From: Suillus spraguei
Lineage: Eukaryota > Basidiomycota > Agaricomycetes > Boletales > Suillaceae
Direction: 5' to 3'
DNA length: 64,000 nucleotides
Assembly (NCBI GenBank): GCA_016800925.1
Contig: JABCPU010000007.1
Location: 186,001 to 250,000 of the forward strand
The position numbers and the translations under genes are program-made. The notes under the pieces were generated by a model. That model was not told where the DNA came from, ran no database searches, and saw only the letters and a program-made list of their open reading frames with translations. The stretch's first letter is position 1; every line of letters begins with the position of its first letter. This document shows, one piece after another, positions 46,172 through 56,251 of the stretch.

Positions 46172-47263
46172 CAGCAGATATGAGCCGCCGAAACTGAGTT
46201 TGGCTTGTAAGTTGTCTTGGGATGACTGAACAACTTCGCAGGGATATCGATATCCAGGTATTAGGTGGTGTCTAAATGTGTTGTCAGCTTCGGAGTGATG
46301 GTTGTGAATAAGGAACAAAGCAAATTGTCAGAGAGAGCGTTGAGATACTTCACACAACTGGGTATGCTCACGATCGCGAACAGGTTATACGGATAAACAG
46401 ACCGTGACAATAACTTGTACTTTGCATCGTTTGAACCAGTGACCCTAATTGGGTAAGTGCTTAATTTAAATACACATGGTCATTTCGAAGTAAAACTATT
46501 AACATGTTCTCGCAATACGGGGAGACAAATAAAAGGGCCCAACGTCTGCAAGCTCAGCACGCGCTCATCAGACCCGTTTTTTTTTCGCTAAAACTCGCCT
46601 TGCAAGTCCTAAATTTTGAGTGACAACGTCACTACGTGTATCTGCTAGTATTATTCTAAAATTGCCACATATCATCAAGATTCCAGGGTGTAGCGAGGGG
46701 TACAAGAGGTAAAAAAAATAGTAATTGATCTGCGAGTCCAAGTAAACTTATTAGATATAATATTGGGACATCGTCGTTGTCATCAACGGTGAGCCAGTCA
46801 CACATTGGCTTGGAAGTCGCGGTATGTCACACCACGTGACTTTTGACCTTCGCCATCAAAAGTTTCCCGGGACCGGTGTACCTTCGCAGGAGCTTTCAAG
46901 AAGTGGGCATGGCTGTCATCCTTCTATATAGTCTGACTAGAGATGTGTACTGACACGACTTAGATGAGGAGGTTGATGAGTTGCTGAAGAGTATTCAAAT
47001 CGTAAGCAACCAAATATCTGGCATACATGGCTAACCACTTTGGCATTTATAATAATAGCCGCCGAAGCCTCAGACTTGGCCTCAGAGTTAGGCCCCAGAG
47101 TTTACGTAGAGTATTTACTAGTAGCCCTACTTACCCAGAGTCGGTCATTTCCCGGACGTTCTCTCACCCTCGACCTGCCGGCAATTGCCACTGACAGAAA
47201 TATTTCATTCTGCCAACATTAATACTACCGGCCGCAGTGTCTGCAGTCAATATAGTACTAACC
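46172..47263. other. Intergenic region between divergent myosin II and IND1 genes
   Basis: No gene is supported in these 1.09 kb. The region is AT-rich in the middle (46.6-46.8 kb), has an A-run (AAAAAAATAG near 46712) and a T-run (near 46578), and should contain both promoters and the 5' leader of the myosin gene. Confidence 0.5.
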
Positions 47264-48514
47264 ATGTTCACCTTAAAATTAGTACCGCGCTGTGGTACGG
47301 CTCTACGCACCTTCACATCGACTGCAAGCCGAAGTCATGAAAATCCTTTAGTAAGTTGAAGAGTTTTCATATCAGCACGTCCGACAATGCGTTCTAGTAG
47401 GGCCTCCCATTTCGTCCGCCCTCTGCGCCCCAAATGCCCCGACGCAGTGGGCCAATCCAAAAACGACGTATCGAGCATGTGAAGAAGGTAATCGTCGTAG
47501 CAAGCGGAAAGGGAGGCGTGGGCAAGAGCACAATAGCAGGTACGTTTCAGCAATAATCGAACAGAACCTTTGAATGATCATGAATGAAGTAAATCTTGCC
47601 TTCTCCCTTGCATTGCTGTCTCATCGACCACGAGTTGGCATACTTGACTTGGACATTTTTGGACCTTCCATACCTACCTTGATGGGACTTCAGCACTCGG
47701 ATGACCCACATTTAACTTCTGGTTCGTTTTCTGGCACATCGTGAGCTTATGGGTAACTCTGTTACTAGCTGGTGCCCTTGTCCCCATAATCAACCATGGC
47801 GTTCCTACCATGTCTATGGGCTACCTTGTCCCTCGGCCACCACCCGACTCCACAGAATTTGAAGGTGCAATTGTCTGGCGCGGTCTTATGGTTCAAAAAG
47901 CCGTGCAGCAACTCCTTTTCGATGTTGACTGGCGGGATGCTGGTGGATCTGGTCCTGGGCTGGACGTACTAATCATAGATATGCCCCCAGGGACAGGAGA
48001 TGTTCCCCTTACATTGGGACAATTAGTTGTTGTCGACGGTTCGCCTCCACGAGCTCTTCAGATGTTGTTCGCCATTTAAAGTGAAATAGGCGCGGTTATC
48101 GTTTCAACTCCACAGGACGTCGCACTAACAGATGTAAGAAGAGGAATTTCTATGTTCAAAAAGATCTCCGTTCCGGTAAGTATTATATATGCTATCTTTC
48201 AGCTTTGCCCTCACCTTAGTGCTCGTTGTAATCTGCAGATAACAGGTCTCATCCTTAACCAAGCGTCTTTCCTATGTCCTTCTTGCAACACTGCGCATGA
48301 GCTATTTGGGACTTCAACTAATGCATCGCGCCTTGGGATCCCACTTCTAGCGCAACTCCCTCTTGTTGGGGGTGTGAGCCGGGGTGGAGACCGTGGCATT
48401 CCATACGTCCTTGAAGGCAGAAATGGAGGTGGAAAAGACGGCAAGGCGGGAGAGGTGTGGCGAGATGCGATGAACGAAGCAGCAAGCAAAATCTGGGGAT
48501 TAGTTCACAGCTGA
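47264..48514 (+). CDS. IND1: IND1-type mitochondrial Fe-S P-loop protein (NUBPL/Mrp)
   Basis: Six exons (47264-47350, 47401-47539, 47590-47721, 47769-48038, 48090-48175, 48239-48514) join in frame to 329 residues. The N-terminus is basic and hydroxylated without acids (MFTLKLVPRCGTALRTFTS), as in mitochondrial presequences. The deviant Walker A reads ASGKGGVGKST, followed by GILDLDIFGPSIP and IDMPPGTGD (Walker B and switch). FLCPSC is the Fe-S-binding CxxC of the Mrp/NBP35 family. By homology it inserts Fe-S clusters during respiratory complex I assembly. It is divergent from myosin II and convergent with the next gene. Confidence 0.93.
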
Positions 48515-48806
48515 GTACTACTATGCAAGGTCCTTCCGTATCTTACCTCGGCATGGCTCGGCTTATGTTTGCCTTACAATCATACTCTGAATGAAGATAA
48601 CATATCGATATGTTTCCACTACCTTGGAAGATAGACTAAACCCTCACTACCTATCACATTATTGATTGTTGCACGGAAAGGCCGTGCTCTATTGCACCTG
48701 CTATAAAAATAACAATATAACTACAATATAAGAAATGAGTTCGAGCGTGCAATCGTACAATATAAACAGTTAAATGGGGATAATACTACACTGCAATAGA
48801 CTCGTA

Positions 48807-50225
48807 TCAACACACTGAAAATCCTCCGAAATCCAAAAATGCTTCCTCCAGTGACATTTTTCGAACAACAAGCGCCTCAACGATAAGCCGAGGTTCCAAC
48901 ATTGCCGCCTCGATCTCAAGAGTAGGAGATTTAGACGGAATCAACATGACCTCAGGTAGGGGGGCCAATTCGTCTGTAACAGGCTGGGGCTGATGGTATG
49001 TTTCCGCAAAAATAGAAGAGGGTGATCCAGAGCATACTTCGACATCTCGGGGGTCTGTTTTGAAGACAAAGAAGTTAACCACTGGAGCGTGAACGAGTGA
49101 ACTGAGACTACCTTCGAGGTGTGGATCATCATGCACTAAGGTCTCTTCGGGAGGCGTAGACACCACATGCAGGTCTTCAGGCTCAAGTATGATATGAAAG
49201 GATTCCAGGCCTGACACCAGCTCGCCCATTTCCTCGGCATTAATGGTTGGAACGGGCATGAGATGAGAATCACGCTTGGCCTCACGTCGTTTATCTCTGG
49301 CCGCACGGCGCTTGGATTGTTTGCTGATGCTAGTCGTTGAGTGGGCTTGGGGATCGAATGAGTGTGTGTGGTTGTGAGCATTGGATTGGTGCAGGTGATG
49401 CGTACGATGGTCGGGATGTGGATTAGGCTGAGTACGGGTATGTGCAAGTAAATGCTTAGGTTTCTTGCCCTTGCCTTTGCGCCTATCCGAGTAGCCTTGC
49501 ATGGTGCTCGCAACACGGCGGCGGAATGGACGAGGCTTATACACAGTTGCAATTTCGAGGTCCAAGGTAAGTGCCGCGCCGCCTGATGACCAGTCGCCTT
49601 CCTCGTTATCCATGCAAAACACTTCCATATGGCTGTCTGCTATTGCAAAATCATCATTTGCATCACTAGTCTCCAGTTCGGTCTCCGTAGTCGTTGTTGT
49701 CTCTGAGTCCTCGTTCATCAATCGCCTCCGTCTCCTTCGTTTCCCTCCACCCCCACCCCAGTCTTCGACAATTCCGCTCACCTCCGCTGGCACCTCAATC
49801 TCCTTCACCACTATAACGCTAGCCCCAATCTCGCCAGCCATCTCCTCTAGGGTACCCAATGTTTCCTCCATCTCCCGCCTCCCTAGCCCTATGAGTACGC
49901 CGGAGTCAGCAACACCAAGCTCATAGTATGCCTGTCCACCGCCTTCCAGAAGGCGCCATTTGAGTTGTGTGACAAGACGGGTGAAGCGAGAGGGAGAAGG
50001 AGAAAGAAGATGAAGTTTGTACTCTACATTACCCTGTGGGTAGCAAATACAGATAGTAAGAGGGGCATTAGCGCATGTAATAAAACCCACCTCTTCTTTT
50101 TCCGGAACTAGCTGCGGTATTCCTCGTCGAAGGATTTCGTTGTGTGTGGGTGTTGGAGGTACAGAAGTGAGTTTGTCCCATGGAGAGGGCACTCGTGGGC
50201 TCTCCGAGTCAGATTCACCGAACAT
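48807..50225 (-). CDS. Conserved protein resembling the N-terminal part of GTPBP1/2-type proteins
   Basis: A frame of 472 codons contains at least one intron: PEKEE continues to GNVEYKLHLL after removal of a GTGGGT...CACAG intron near 50.09-50.03 kb; a second is likely near 49.11-49.05 kb. The N-terminal 150 residues are well structured (LVTQLKWRLLEGGGQAYYEL, GVADSGVLIGL, EEMAGEIGASVIVVKEIEVP). This pattern resembles the segment preceding the G domain in GTPBP1/2-like GTPases, but no P-loop or other G motif is present. The rest is low complexity: basic runs (KRRRRRRL), acidic patches and His-rich stretches. Function unknown; I recognise only the N-terminal resemblance. Confidence 0.75.
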   Translation of the reverse strand: MFGESDSESPRVPSPWDKLTSVPPTPTHNEILRRGIPQLVPEKEEVGFITCANAPLTICICYPQGNVEYKLHLLSPSPSRFTRLVTQLKWRLLEGGGQAYYELGVADSGVLIGLGRREMEETLGTLEEMAGEIGASVIVVKEIEVPAEVSGIVEDWGGGGGKRRRRRRLMNEDSETTTTTETELETSDANDDFAIADSHMEVFCMDNEEGDWSSGGAALTLDLEIATVYKPRPFRRRVASTMQGYSDRRKGKGKKPKHLLAHTRTQPNPHPDHRTHHLHQSNAHNHTHSFDPQAHSTTSISKQSKRRAARDKRREAKRDSHLMPVPTINAEEMGELVSGLESFHIILEPEDLHVVSTPPEETLVHDDPHLEGSLSSLVHAPVVNFFVFKTDPRDVEVCSGSPSSIFAETYHQPQPVTDELAPLPEVMLIPSKSPTLEIEAAMLEPRLIVEALVVRKMSLEEAFLDFGGFSVC

Positions 50226-50370
50226 CCGGGACTCTGTGCGCTCTCAATACAGACCTAATGTGTTTGGAGAAATAAAGATACGAATAAGTTGTTCAGTGTA
50301 TTCGAGTGATCATCGCGTTGTGTTCGTCCTTCCAGTGACTCTAGTGAGCCCCTGCCAAATCTTGATGACT

Positions 50371-50584
50371 TGTAAGCCGACTGCTTACCACTTGCTTACA
50401 TTATCACACGTCATGTGACACATCCCCTTATATTCTGCGATTCTTGTACTGTTCCTTTTAGACTCGGGTCTCCTACCTACCATCACGTACTCATTAGTAC
50501 AACGCTCTAAGAATCCACAGTTTCGTCCTGTTACCTTTGTCCGATCTGCTTAGTGTTCCTTGTCATTTCCCGGACAGGGTTCCA
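50371..50584 (+). repeat. 5' LTR
   Basis: 214 bp, begins TGTAAGCC and ends GGTTCCA, no visible difference from the 3' LTR. It contains CACGTCATGTGACA-type palindromic sequence. The base after it starts a C followed by a run of ten T, with no TGG-type tRNA primer site next to the LTR. Confidence 0.97.
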
Positions 50585-50845
50585 CTTTTTTTTTAACAGA
50601 AACGGAACTTGTGTTGTTTATTTAAACGACTATCCCTCGAACCGCCGGGCTGCCCGCCCACTACCTGACCCGCCAAACTGTCTTCCGAAAGGAGAAAACC
50701 GTCTGTCCCCACCTCCTTGACTACGCGACAGCGTACCAGGGACCAAAGACAACAATCTTCCATTGAACCATCCGTATCCTCCCAATCATCTGACAAGTCA
50801 CCCATATCTCCCTTGATCCCAAACACCTCGAACGCCACGCCTAAC

Positions 50846-53800
50846 ATGCGTATCGTACCCGCCAGAACGTATAGTGACTCCTCATCAGACTCTGACTCAA
50901 ACGACGCGCATATAGTCCCCACCCGTCCCCGTACCATGACCAAGACAGCCACCGTGGAGCAATCTGCTCCCAGCAAGCCACCCAAACTCACTGCAGGGGA
51001 AATCACGCCACAAGTCGCCCACGATTGGGAAAACGCTTGTGAAACGTATTTCCTGCATAAGGAGATCAAGGCGGCTGACCAGGTGAAAATGGTAGCATTT
51101 GGAATGTTAGATCCACGCCTACACACGTGGTACTTGACTCAACGAACCGTACTCAACGCCGGTACCTTCGTGGCGTACATGAAGGCTTTCCGTAACGCTT
51201 GGCTCGAAAGTCACTGGGCCAATAAACTGCGCAAAAAGGTCCTAGGCTCACGCCAAGGAACCCGCCCGTTCTACGAGTGGGCTCTGGACGTCCAGAACCA
51301 AAACGCTCTGCTCTACGGCAACCCTGCTTATCTCTCTGAATCGCAACTTCGCGACCAACTTGAAGCGCACATCTGCGATGAGCTCACCATCCCTGTATTC
51401 AGAGCGAAACTCGCTGATGACCTTTCTCTTAAAGACTGGATCGAGGAAGTAAAACACCTCGACGACGAACGTCTCGAGGACCTTGCCTCACACAGAAAGA
51501 TCGCCGAGGAATTACACAAATCATCAAAGCGTACAACGACCTCGTTTAACAAAACAACCACTACCAAAGCTTACAATCCGTCATCCACTCGCCTGGGCTC
51601 ACTCACGGAAGCCGAACGCACCTTGTTGGCAAAACACAAAGGCTGCTTCAAGTGCCGGAAGTTCTACGTATCGCACCAGTCCAAAGACTGTACCGAAGGT
51701 GCACCCGATGCTTCTTCTTACAAGACGCTGACGGAAACGGACGCTCTCGCCGCGAAACCTAAGACAAAGACTGTCGCTGCCGTAGGACCAGTAGGAGCTG
51801 TGATGCCGTCTTCTGTTCTTGAAGACGGGTCTGACTCTGAGGATGACATGTGCGTAGCTCCTTTTGAAACCGCCCACCTTTTGTGGCCCTGTCTCTTGAC
51901 GGGCCCTTCCTCCAATTCCTTTGAACGTATCGAAGCGTTGATTGACCACGGGTCACATTTAGTTCTGATTGACGAGAACGTCGTCGAACGACTTGGGCTT
52001 CGTAGACGCAAACTACACGCAGACATAGAAGCGAATTCCGCATTCATAGACAATTGTTCTTCCCCTTTTTCATTTTCTGAATACGTTCTTCTGTCTCCTT
52101 CATCTGTTACGCATGACTGGACTTCTCGCACGATACGCGCTATCATTGCGCCAAATCTGGCTGTTCCCCTCCTCCTCGGGGGGCCCTTCTTATCGCATAA
52201 TTCTCTTGTTATAGATCACGACTCCCGTACATGTATTGTCAAAGATTGTGATTACGATCTTCTTAACCCGCCAAAACACGAACCGCCCACCACAGTGTCG
52301 ATACCAACTGCACGAGAAATTTATCGACTTCGCAAGACGGTAGTCAAAGAACTCAAAGGTGTACTCGTCGACCGCATCGATAACACAAACACTGTCACCG
52401 AAACCCCAAATGTCGTCGCACTACTGAGAAAACGGATCGACGCCCTGGCTTTCATTGAAGCGAATAAGGAACATCTCGAACGTCTCGACAAAGAAATGCG
52501 ACGGAAATATGAAGACAGGTTCCCTGATGATATTCTGCACATTAACCAGCTCCCAACAGATATCGTACATCGGATCACACTCAAAGATCCTAACAAGGTC
52601 ATACAGTGCCGAAGATACAACACTCCACGCAAGTATCGAGAAGCATGGGATACCCTGCTGAACCAGCATATAGCAGCGGGACGCCTCCGTCCTTCTTCAA
52701 GTTCATTCGTCTCACCAGCGTTTCTTATCCCCAAGAAGGACCCGACTGCTTTGCCACGTTGGGTGAATGATTATCGCGCGCTCAATGCTAACACAGTTCC
52801 AGACAACCATCCATTGCCGCGGATCGACGAAATACTCCGAGATTGCGCTAAGGGTAAGATATTTGGCAAAATAGACATGACAAACTCCTTTTTTCAGACT
52901 CGGATCCACCCCGACGACATCAAATATACTGCGATAGATACTCCCAACGGTCTGCATGAATGGACTGTGATGCCACAAGGCGGGAGAAACGCACCAGCAA
53001 CTCACCAACGTCGAATGTTCATCGCGCTCAGAGGCCTCATCAGCAAAATATGTCACGCGTACCTAGACGACATCATAATATGGTCTCAAACGGTGGCGGA
53101 ACACGCCAAGAACATTAAGCTCGTCCTCGATGCCTTGCGCAAGGCATCCTTGTTTTGTTCTCCAAAAAAGACTTCTTTGTTTTGTACTGAAATTGATTTC
53201 CTCGGACATCGCATTTCAGCTTCAGGTATCGAGGCGGATGCCTCAAAGGCAAAACGCATCCTAGATTGGCCTGTGCCCACCTCCACGAGCGACGTACGCT
53301 CTTTTCTCGGTCTCGTACGCTATCTCGATCAGTTTCTACCAAGTCTGGCCGACCATACCCGAATGCTTACGCCATTAACAACCAAGGCAAGCGAACACGA
53401 CTGGCCAGGTTGGACTGACGAGCACCAGACAGCTTTTGACGCTATAAAGCAGCTTGTCGTAAGCCGCGACTGTCTCACTACGATCGATCATGACAAACTG
53501 GGCGACAACAAGATCTTTGTCACTTGCGACGCAAGCGACTGGAGGGTAGGTGCCATGCTAAGTGTCGGACCTACACCACAAACAGCTCGCCCAGTGGCTT
53601 TCGACTCTATGCAGCTGCGATCAGCTCAACTGAACTACCCTGTGCACGAAAAAGAACTGTTGGCTATAGTTCGCGCGCTAAAGAAGTGGCGCATAGAACT
53701 CCTCGGTACCCCTTTCACCGTTTATACTGACCACAGAACTTTAGAGAACTTTCTCACCCAACGCGAACTCTCTCGACGACAAGCGCGCTGGCAAGAATTT

Positions 53801-55516
53801 TTTGGCCAATACGACTTTAACATCGAATATATTCCAGGAGAAGAAAATTGCGTCGCAGATGCACTTTCACGACTGCCACCTGACGACAAAGACACCCCAT
53901 CCTACGTTAAGGAAACGTTGCACATGCCGAGCAACGTGCAACAACACATACCGGCAATCGCACTCGTTCTCTCGATTACTCCCGACAAATCTTTGTTCAA
54001 CGATATCAAGGGAGGTTACACCATCGACCCGTGGTGCATTAAGCTTCAAAAGCTGGTAGACTCCCTCCCAGGACTGCGACACCAAGACGGACTACTATAC
54101 CTCAATGACCGACTCATTATCCCCCGCGTCACTCACCTCCGTGAAACTATCTTTCGACTCGCTCACGACCAACTGGGCCACTTCGGAATTGATAAGTCCT
54201 ATGCCGCCATCAGAGAGTCGTATTACTGGCCCAACATGCGACGCGACCTCGAGGAGAGCTACATACCGTCCTGCCCCGAATGTGCGCGTAATAAAAGCCG
54301 CACAACGAAACCAACAGGTCCTCTTCACCCCCTTCCAGTGCCAGACAACCGAGGCGACTCTGTCGCTATAGATTTCATCGGCCCTCTACCCTCAGAGCGA
54401 GGCTTCGACGGGATTATGACTATAACAGATCGACTAGGCGCCGACATACGACTCGTCCCCTGCAGAATGAATATGAACGCACGCGAGATTGCAAACCTGT
54501 TCTTCGACAACTGGTATTGCGAAAATGGTTTGCCTTTAAGTATCGTCTCAGACAGAGATAAACTATTCACCTCCAAATTCTGGAAGGCATTACATCGTCT
54601 CACCGGAATCAAACTAAAAATGTCCACAGCTTATCACCCACAGACAGACGGCGCTAGCGAGCGCACTAACAAAACAGTTGATCAAGCACTCAGGTACTTC
54701 GTTGACCGTCATCAAACAGGTTGGGTAACAGCGCTACCACGCGTGCGATTCAACATAATGGCGACAAAGAACGCATCTACTGGCTACACGCCATTCCACC
54801 TCCACCTCGGTCGAACACCTCGACTACTACCCCCACTAACGCCAGAACACATCAACCAAGTGCGCGACGATTTCCCAAACGACATCGCAAATGCTCTGGA
54901 GGCAATCGTCTGCTTGAAGACAGACGTCGCGGACGCACACGACGCACTGCTAGCATCCCGGATAGCACAGGCGAACGCTGCAAACGCACATCGCAGCGCG
55001 GATCCGTCGTTCCAAATGGGCGATCTTGTGTACCTGTCGACAGCGCACCGAAGAAGAGAATATCTCAATGGTAACAACAAATGCGTGGCGAAGTTCATGC
55101 CACGGTTCGACGGGCCCTATGCTATAGTGTCTGCCAACCCTGAGTCATCCAATTATACACTTGACTTACCAGATCATACTAATGTTTATCCCACTTTCCA
55201 CGCGTCCGAACTGAAGCGTCACGTTCCCAATGACGCAGACCTCTATCCATCCCGCGAGCTTCAACGACCAGGTCCTGTCGTCACGCAAAGCGGAACGCGA
55301 GAGTGGGAAATCGACAGAGTCATAGACAGCAGAACGCGTGGCCGCGGAAGACAATACCTCGTTCGCTGGACGGGGTACGGACCAGAGGCTGACATATGGG
55401 TCCCAGGAAAAGAGTTAGAAGGCACTGACGTACTCACACAATATCAACAATCACATCCTCATCATGACAACGATATCTCAACACCATCCTCCAGCCACAT
55501 CGACGAAATAACTTGA
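50846..55516 (+). CDS. Gag-Pol polyprotein of the Ty3/gypsy chromovirus
   Basis: The frame is open from at least 50717, but the first ATG is at 50846, giving about 1,556 residues. Residue positions counted from 50717: a Gag core at about 95-280, a zinc knuckle at about 310-325 (C-x2-C-x6-H-x4-C, longer than the usual x4), an aspartic protease at about 405-415 (LIDHGS), reverse transcriptase at about 650-830 with YLDD at about 782, RNase H at about 930-1050 (TCDASDW, YTDHRTLENF), an integrase HHCC finger at about 1147-1190, an integrase core with Asp (DFIGPLP), Asp (SDRDKLF) and Glu (GASERTNK), a GPY module (FDGPYAIV), and a chromodomain at about 1528-1585 (WEIDRVI, YLVRWTGYGPEADIW). No stop or frameshift was seen. 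Gag and Pol share one frame, as in Tf1-like elements. Confidence 0.95.
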   Translation: MRIVPARTYSDSSSDSDSNDAHIVPTRPRTMTKTATVEQSAPSKPPKLTAGEITPQVAHDWENACETYFLHKEIKAADQVKMVAFGMLDPRLHTWYLTQRTVLNAGTFVAYMKAFRNAWLESHWANKLRKKVLGSRQGTRPFYEWALDVQNQNALLYGNPAYLSESQLRDQLEAHICDELTIPVFRAKLADDLSLKDWIEEVKHLDDERLEDLASHRKIAEELHKSSKRTTTSFNKTTTTKAYNPSSTRLGSLTEAERTLLAKHKGCFKCRKFYVSHQSKDCTEGAPDASSYKTLTETDALAAKPKTKTVAAVGPVGAVMPSSVLEDGSDSEDDMCVAPFETAHLLWPCLLTGPSSNSFERIEALIDHGSHLVLIDENVVERLGLRRRKLHADIEANSAFIDNCSSPFSFSEYVLLSPSSVTHDWTSRTIRAIIAPNLAVPLLLGGPFLSHNSLVIDHDSRTCIVKDCDYDLLNPPKHEPPTTVSIPTAREIYRLRKTVVKELKGVLVDRIDNTNTVTETPNVVALLRKRIDALAFIEANKEHLERLDKEMRRKYEDRFPDDILHINQLPTDIVHRITLKDPNKVIQCRRYNTPRKYREAWDTLLNQHIAAGRLRPSSSSFVSPAFLIPKKDPTALPRWVNDYRALNANTVPDNHPLPRIDEILRDCAKGKIFGKIDMTNSFFQTRIHPDDIKYTAIDTPNGLHEWTVMPQGGRNAPATHQRRMFIALRGLISKICHAYLDDIIIWSQTVAEHAKNIKLVLDALRKASLFCSPKKTSLFCTEIDFLGHRISASGIEADASKAKRILDWPVPTSTSDVRSFLGLVRYLDQFLPSLADHTRMLTPLTTKASEHDWPGWTDEHQTAFDAIKQLVVSRDCLTTIDHDKLGDNKIFVTCDASDWRVGAMLSVGPTPQTARPVAFDSMQLRSAQLNYPVHEKELLAIVRALKKWRIELLGTPFTVYTDHRTLENFLTQRELSRRQARWQEFFGQYDFNIEYIPGEENCVADALSRLPPDDKDTPSYVKETLHMPSNVQQHIPAIALVLSITPDKSLFNDIKGGYTIDPWCIKLQKLVDSLPGLRHQDGLLYLNDRLIIPRVTHLRETIFRLAHDQLGHFGIDKSYAAIRESYYWPNMRRDLEESYIPSCPECARNKSRTTKPTGPLHPLPVPDNRGDSVAIDFIGPLPSERGFDGIMTITDRLGADIRLVPCRMNMNAREIANLFFDNWYCENGLPLSIVSDRDKLFTSKFWKALHRLTGIKLKMSTAYHPQTDGASERTNKTVDQALRYFVDRHQTGWVTALPRVRFNIMATKNASTGYTPFHLHLGRTPRLLPPLTPEHINQVRDDFPNDIANALEAIVCLKTDVADAHDALLASRIAQANAANAHRSADPSFQMGDLVYLSTAHRRREYLNGNNKCVAKFMPRFDGPYAIVSANPESSNYTLDLPDHTNVYPTFHASELKRHVPNDADLYPSRELQRPGPVVTQSGTREWEIDRVIDSRTRGRGRQYLVRWTGYGPEADIWVPGKELEGTDVLTQYQQSHPHHDNDISTPSSSHIDEIT

Positions 55517-55517
55517 T

Positions 55518-55703
55518 CTGAAGAAGAAAAGCCGCATACGCGCCCCTCGAGTGACTGATGAAGACTATCCGTTCCGAAGACGATATACCTTGAGCTGAAG
55601 AAGAAAAGCCGCATACGCGCCTCTCGGGTGACTGATGAAGACACGTCCGTTCCGAAGAAAAGCCGCATTATCTGCGCCCTCGAATGACTGATGAAGACAC
55701 GGA
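55518..55703 (+). repeat. Tandem repeats between the polyprotein stop and the 3' LTR
   Basis: Three imperfect units begin at about 55518, 55595 and 55654. Each has GAAGAAAAGCCGCAT, then a GCGCC block, then TGACTGATGAAGAC. The units differ in length (about 77 and 59 bp spacing). They start just after the stop codon and lie in the untranslated part of the element; a purine-rich tract (GAAGACTGAGAGGG) follows before the LTR. Confidence 0.85.
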
Positions 55704-55732
55704 GCGTAGCAATGTTTTGAAGACTGAGAGGG

Positions 55733-55946
55733 TGTAAGCCGACTGCTTACCACTTGCTTACATTATCACACGTCATGTGACACATCCCCTTATATTCTGC
55801 GATTCTTGTACTGTTCCTTTTAGACTCGGGTCTCCTACCTACCATCACGTACTCATTAGTACAACGCTCTAAGAATCCACAGTTTCGTCCTGTTACCTTT
55901 GTCCGATCTGCTTAGTGTTCCTTGTCATTTCCCGGACAGGGTTCCA
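55733..55946 (+). repeat. 3' LTR
   Basis: 214 bp, matching the 5' LTR base for base as far as I can read, preceded by a purine-rich polypurine tract and followed by the TGACT target duplication. Confidence 0.97.
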
Positions 55947-56251
55947 TGACTCCCATTAACCCACGTGACTTACATAGACGCCTTGAAGTCTGGGAGGTCC
56001 AACTATAGGGCCATTAGGTTGCCCCGGAAACCTCAATTCTGTTTCAATAGAGACTCGTTCAAGCTAGGCTAACTTCATTAATATTAAGTTGCAAAATCTG
56101 TATATGTAAACCCGTCGGAACCGATAATCTTGTCCATCTTTCGGTCGTTGCCGGACGTTACATGTCGCTGGTACCAAGTGCATGAAATCTAAGTCACTTA
56201 TAAGCAAGCCTGGCACCGGAATCCGCACTTACTCACTCTGCAACACCCCAT

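Larger units (their letters stand above)
50371..55946 (+). mobile_element. Full-length Ty3/gypsy LTR retrotransposon, chromovirus type
   Basis: Two 214-bp LTRs (50371-50584 and 55733-55946) look identical on reading, start TG and end CA, and are flanked by the direct 5-bp target duplication TGACT (50366-50370 and 55947-55951). One uninterrupted Gag-Pol frame with a C-terminal chromodomain fills the interior. Gene order (RT and RNase H before integrase) is Ty3/gypsy. A purine-rich run precedes the 3' LTR. Identical LTRs and an intact frame point to a recent insertion. It landed between the divergent starts of the unknown gene (145 bp away) and MTR4 (about 300 bp away). Confidence 0.97.

Noticed and set aside
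46171..46318. Upstream extension of the myosin N-terminus to about 46318
   Set aside because: The upstream frame has no ATG and includes a CACATTTAG acceptor-like site; the ATG at 46171 matches the family start just before the SH3-like subdomain.
49501..49926. Plus-strand frame of 141 codons
   Set aside because: Antisense of the Lys/Arg- and acid-rich coding region at 48807-50225; composition is a mirror of those repeats.
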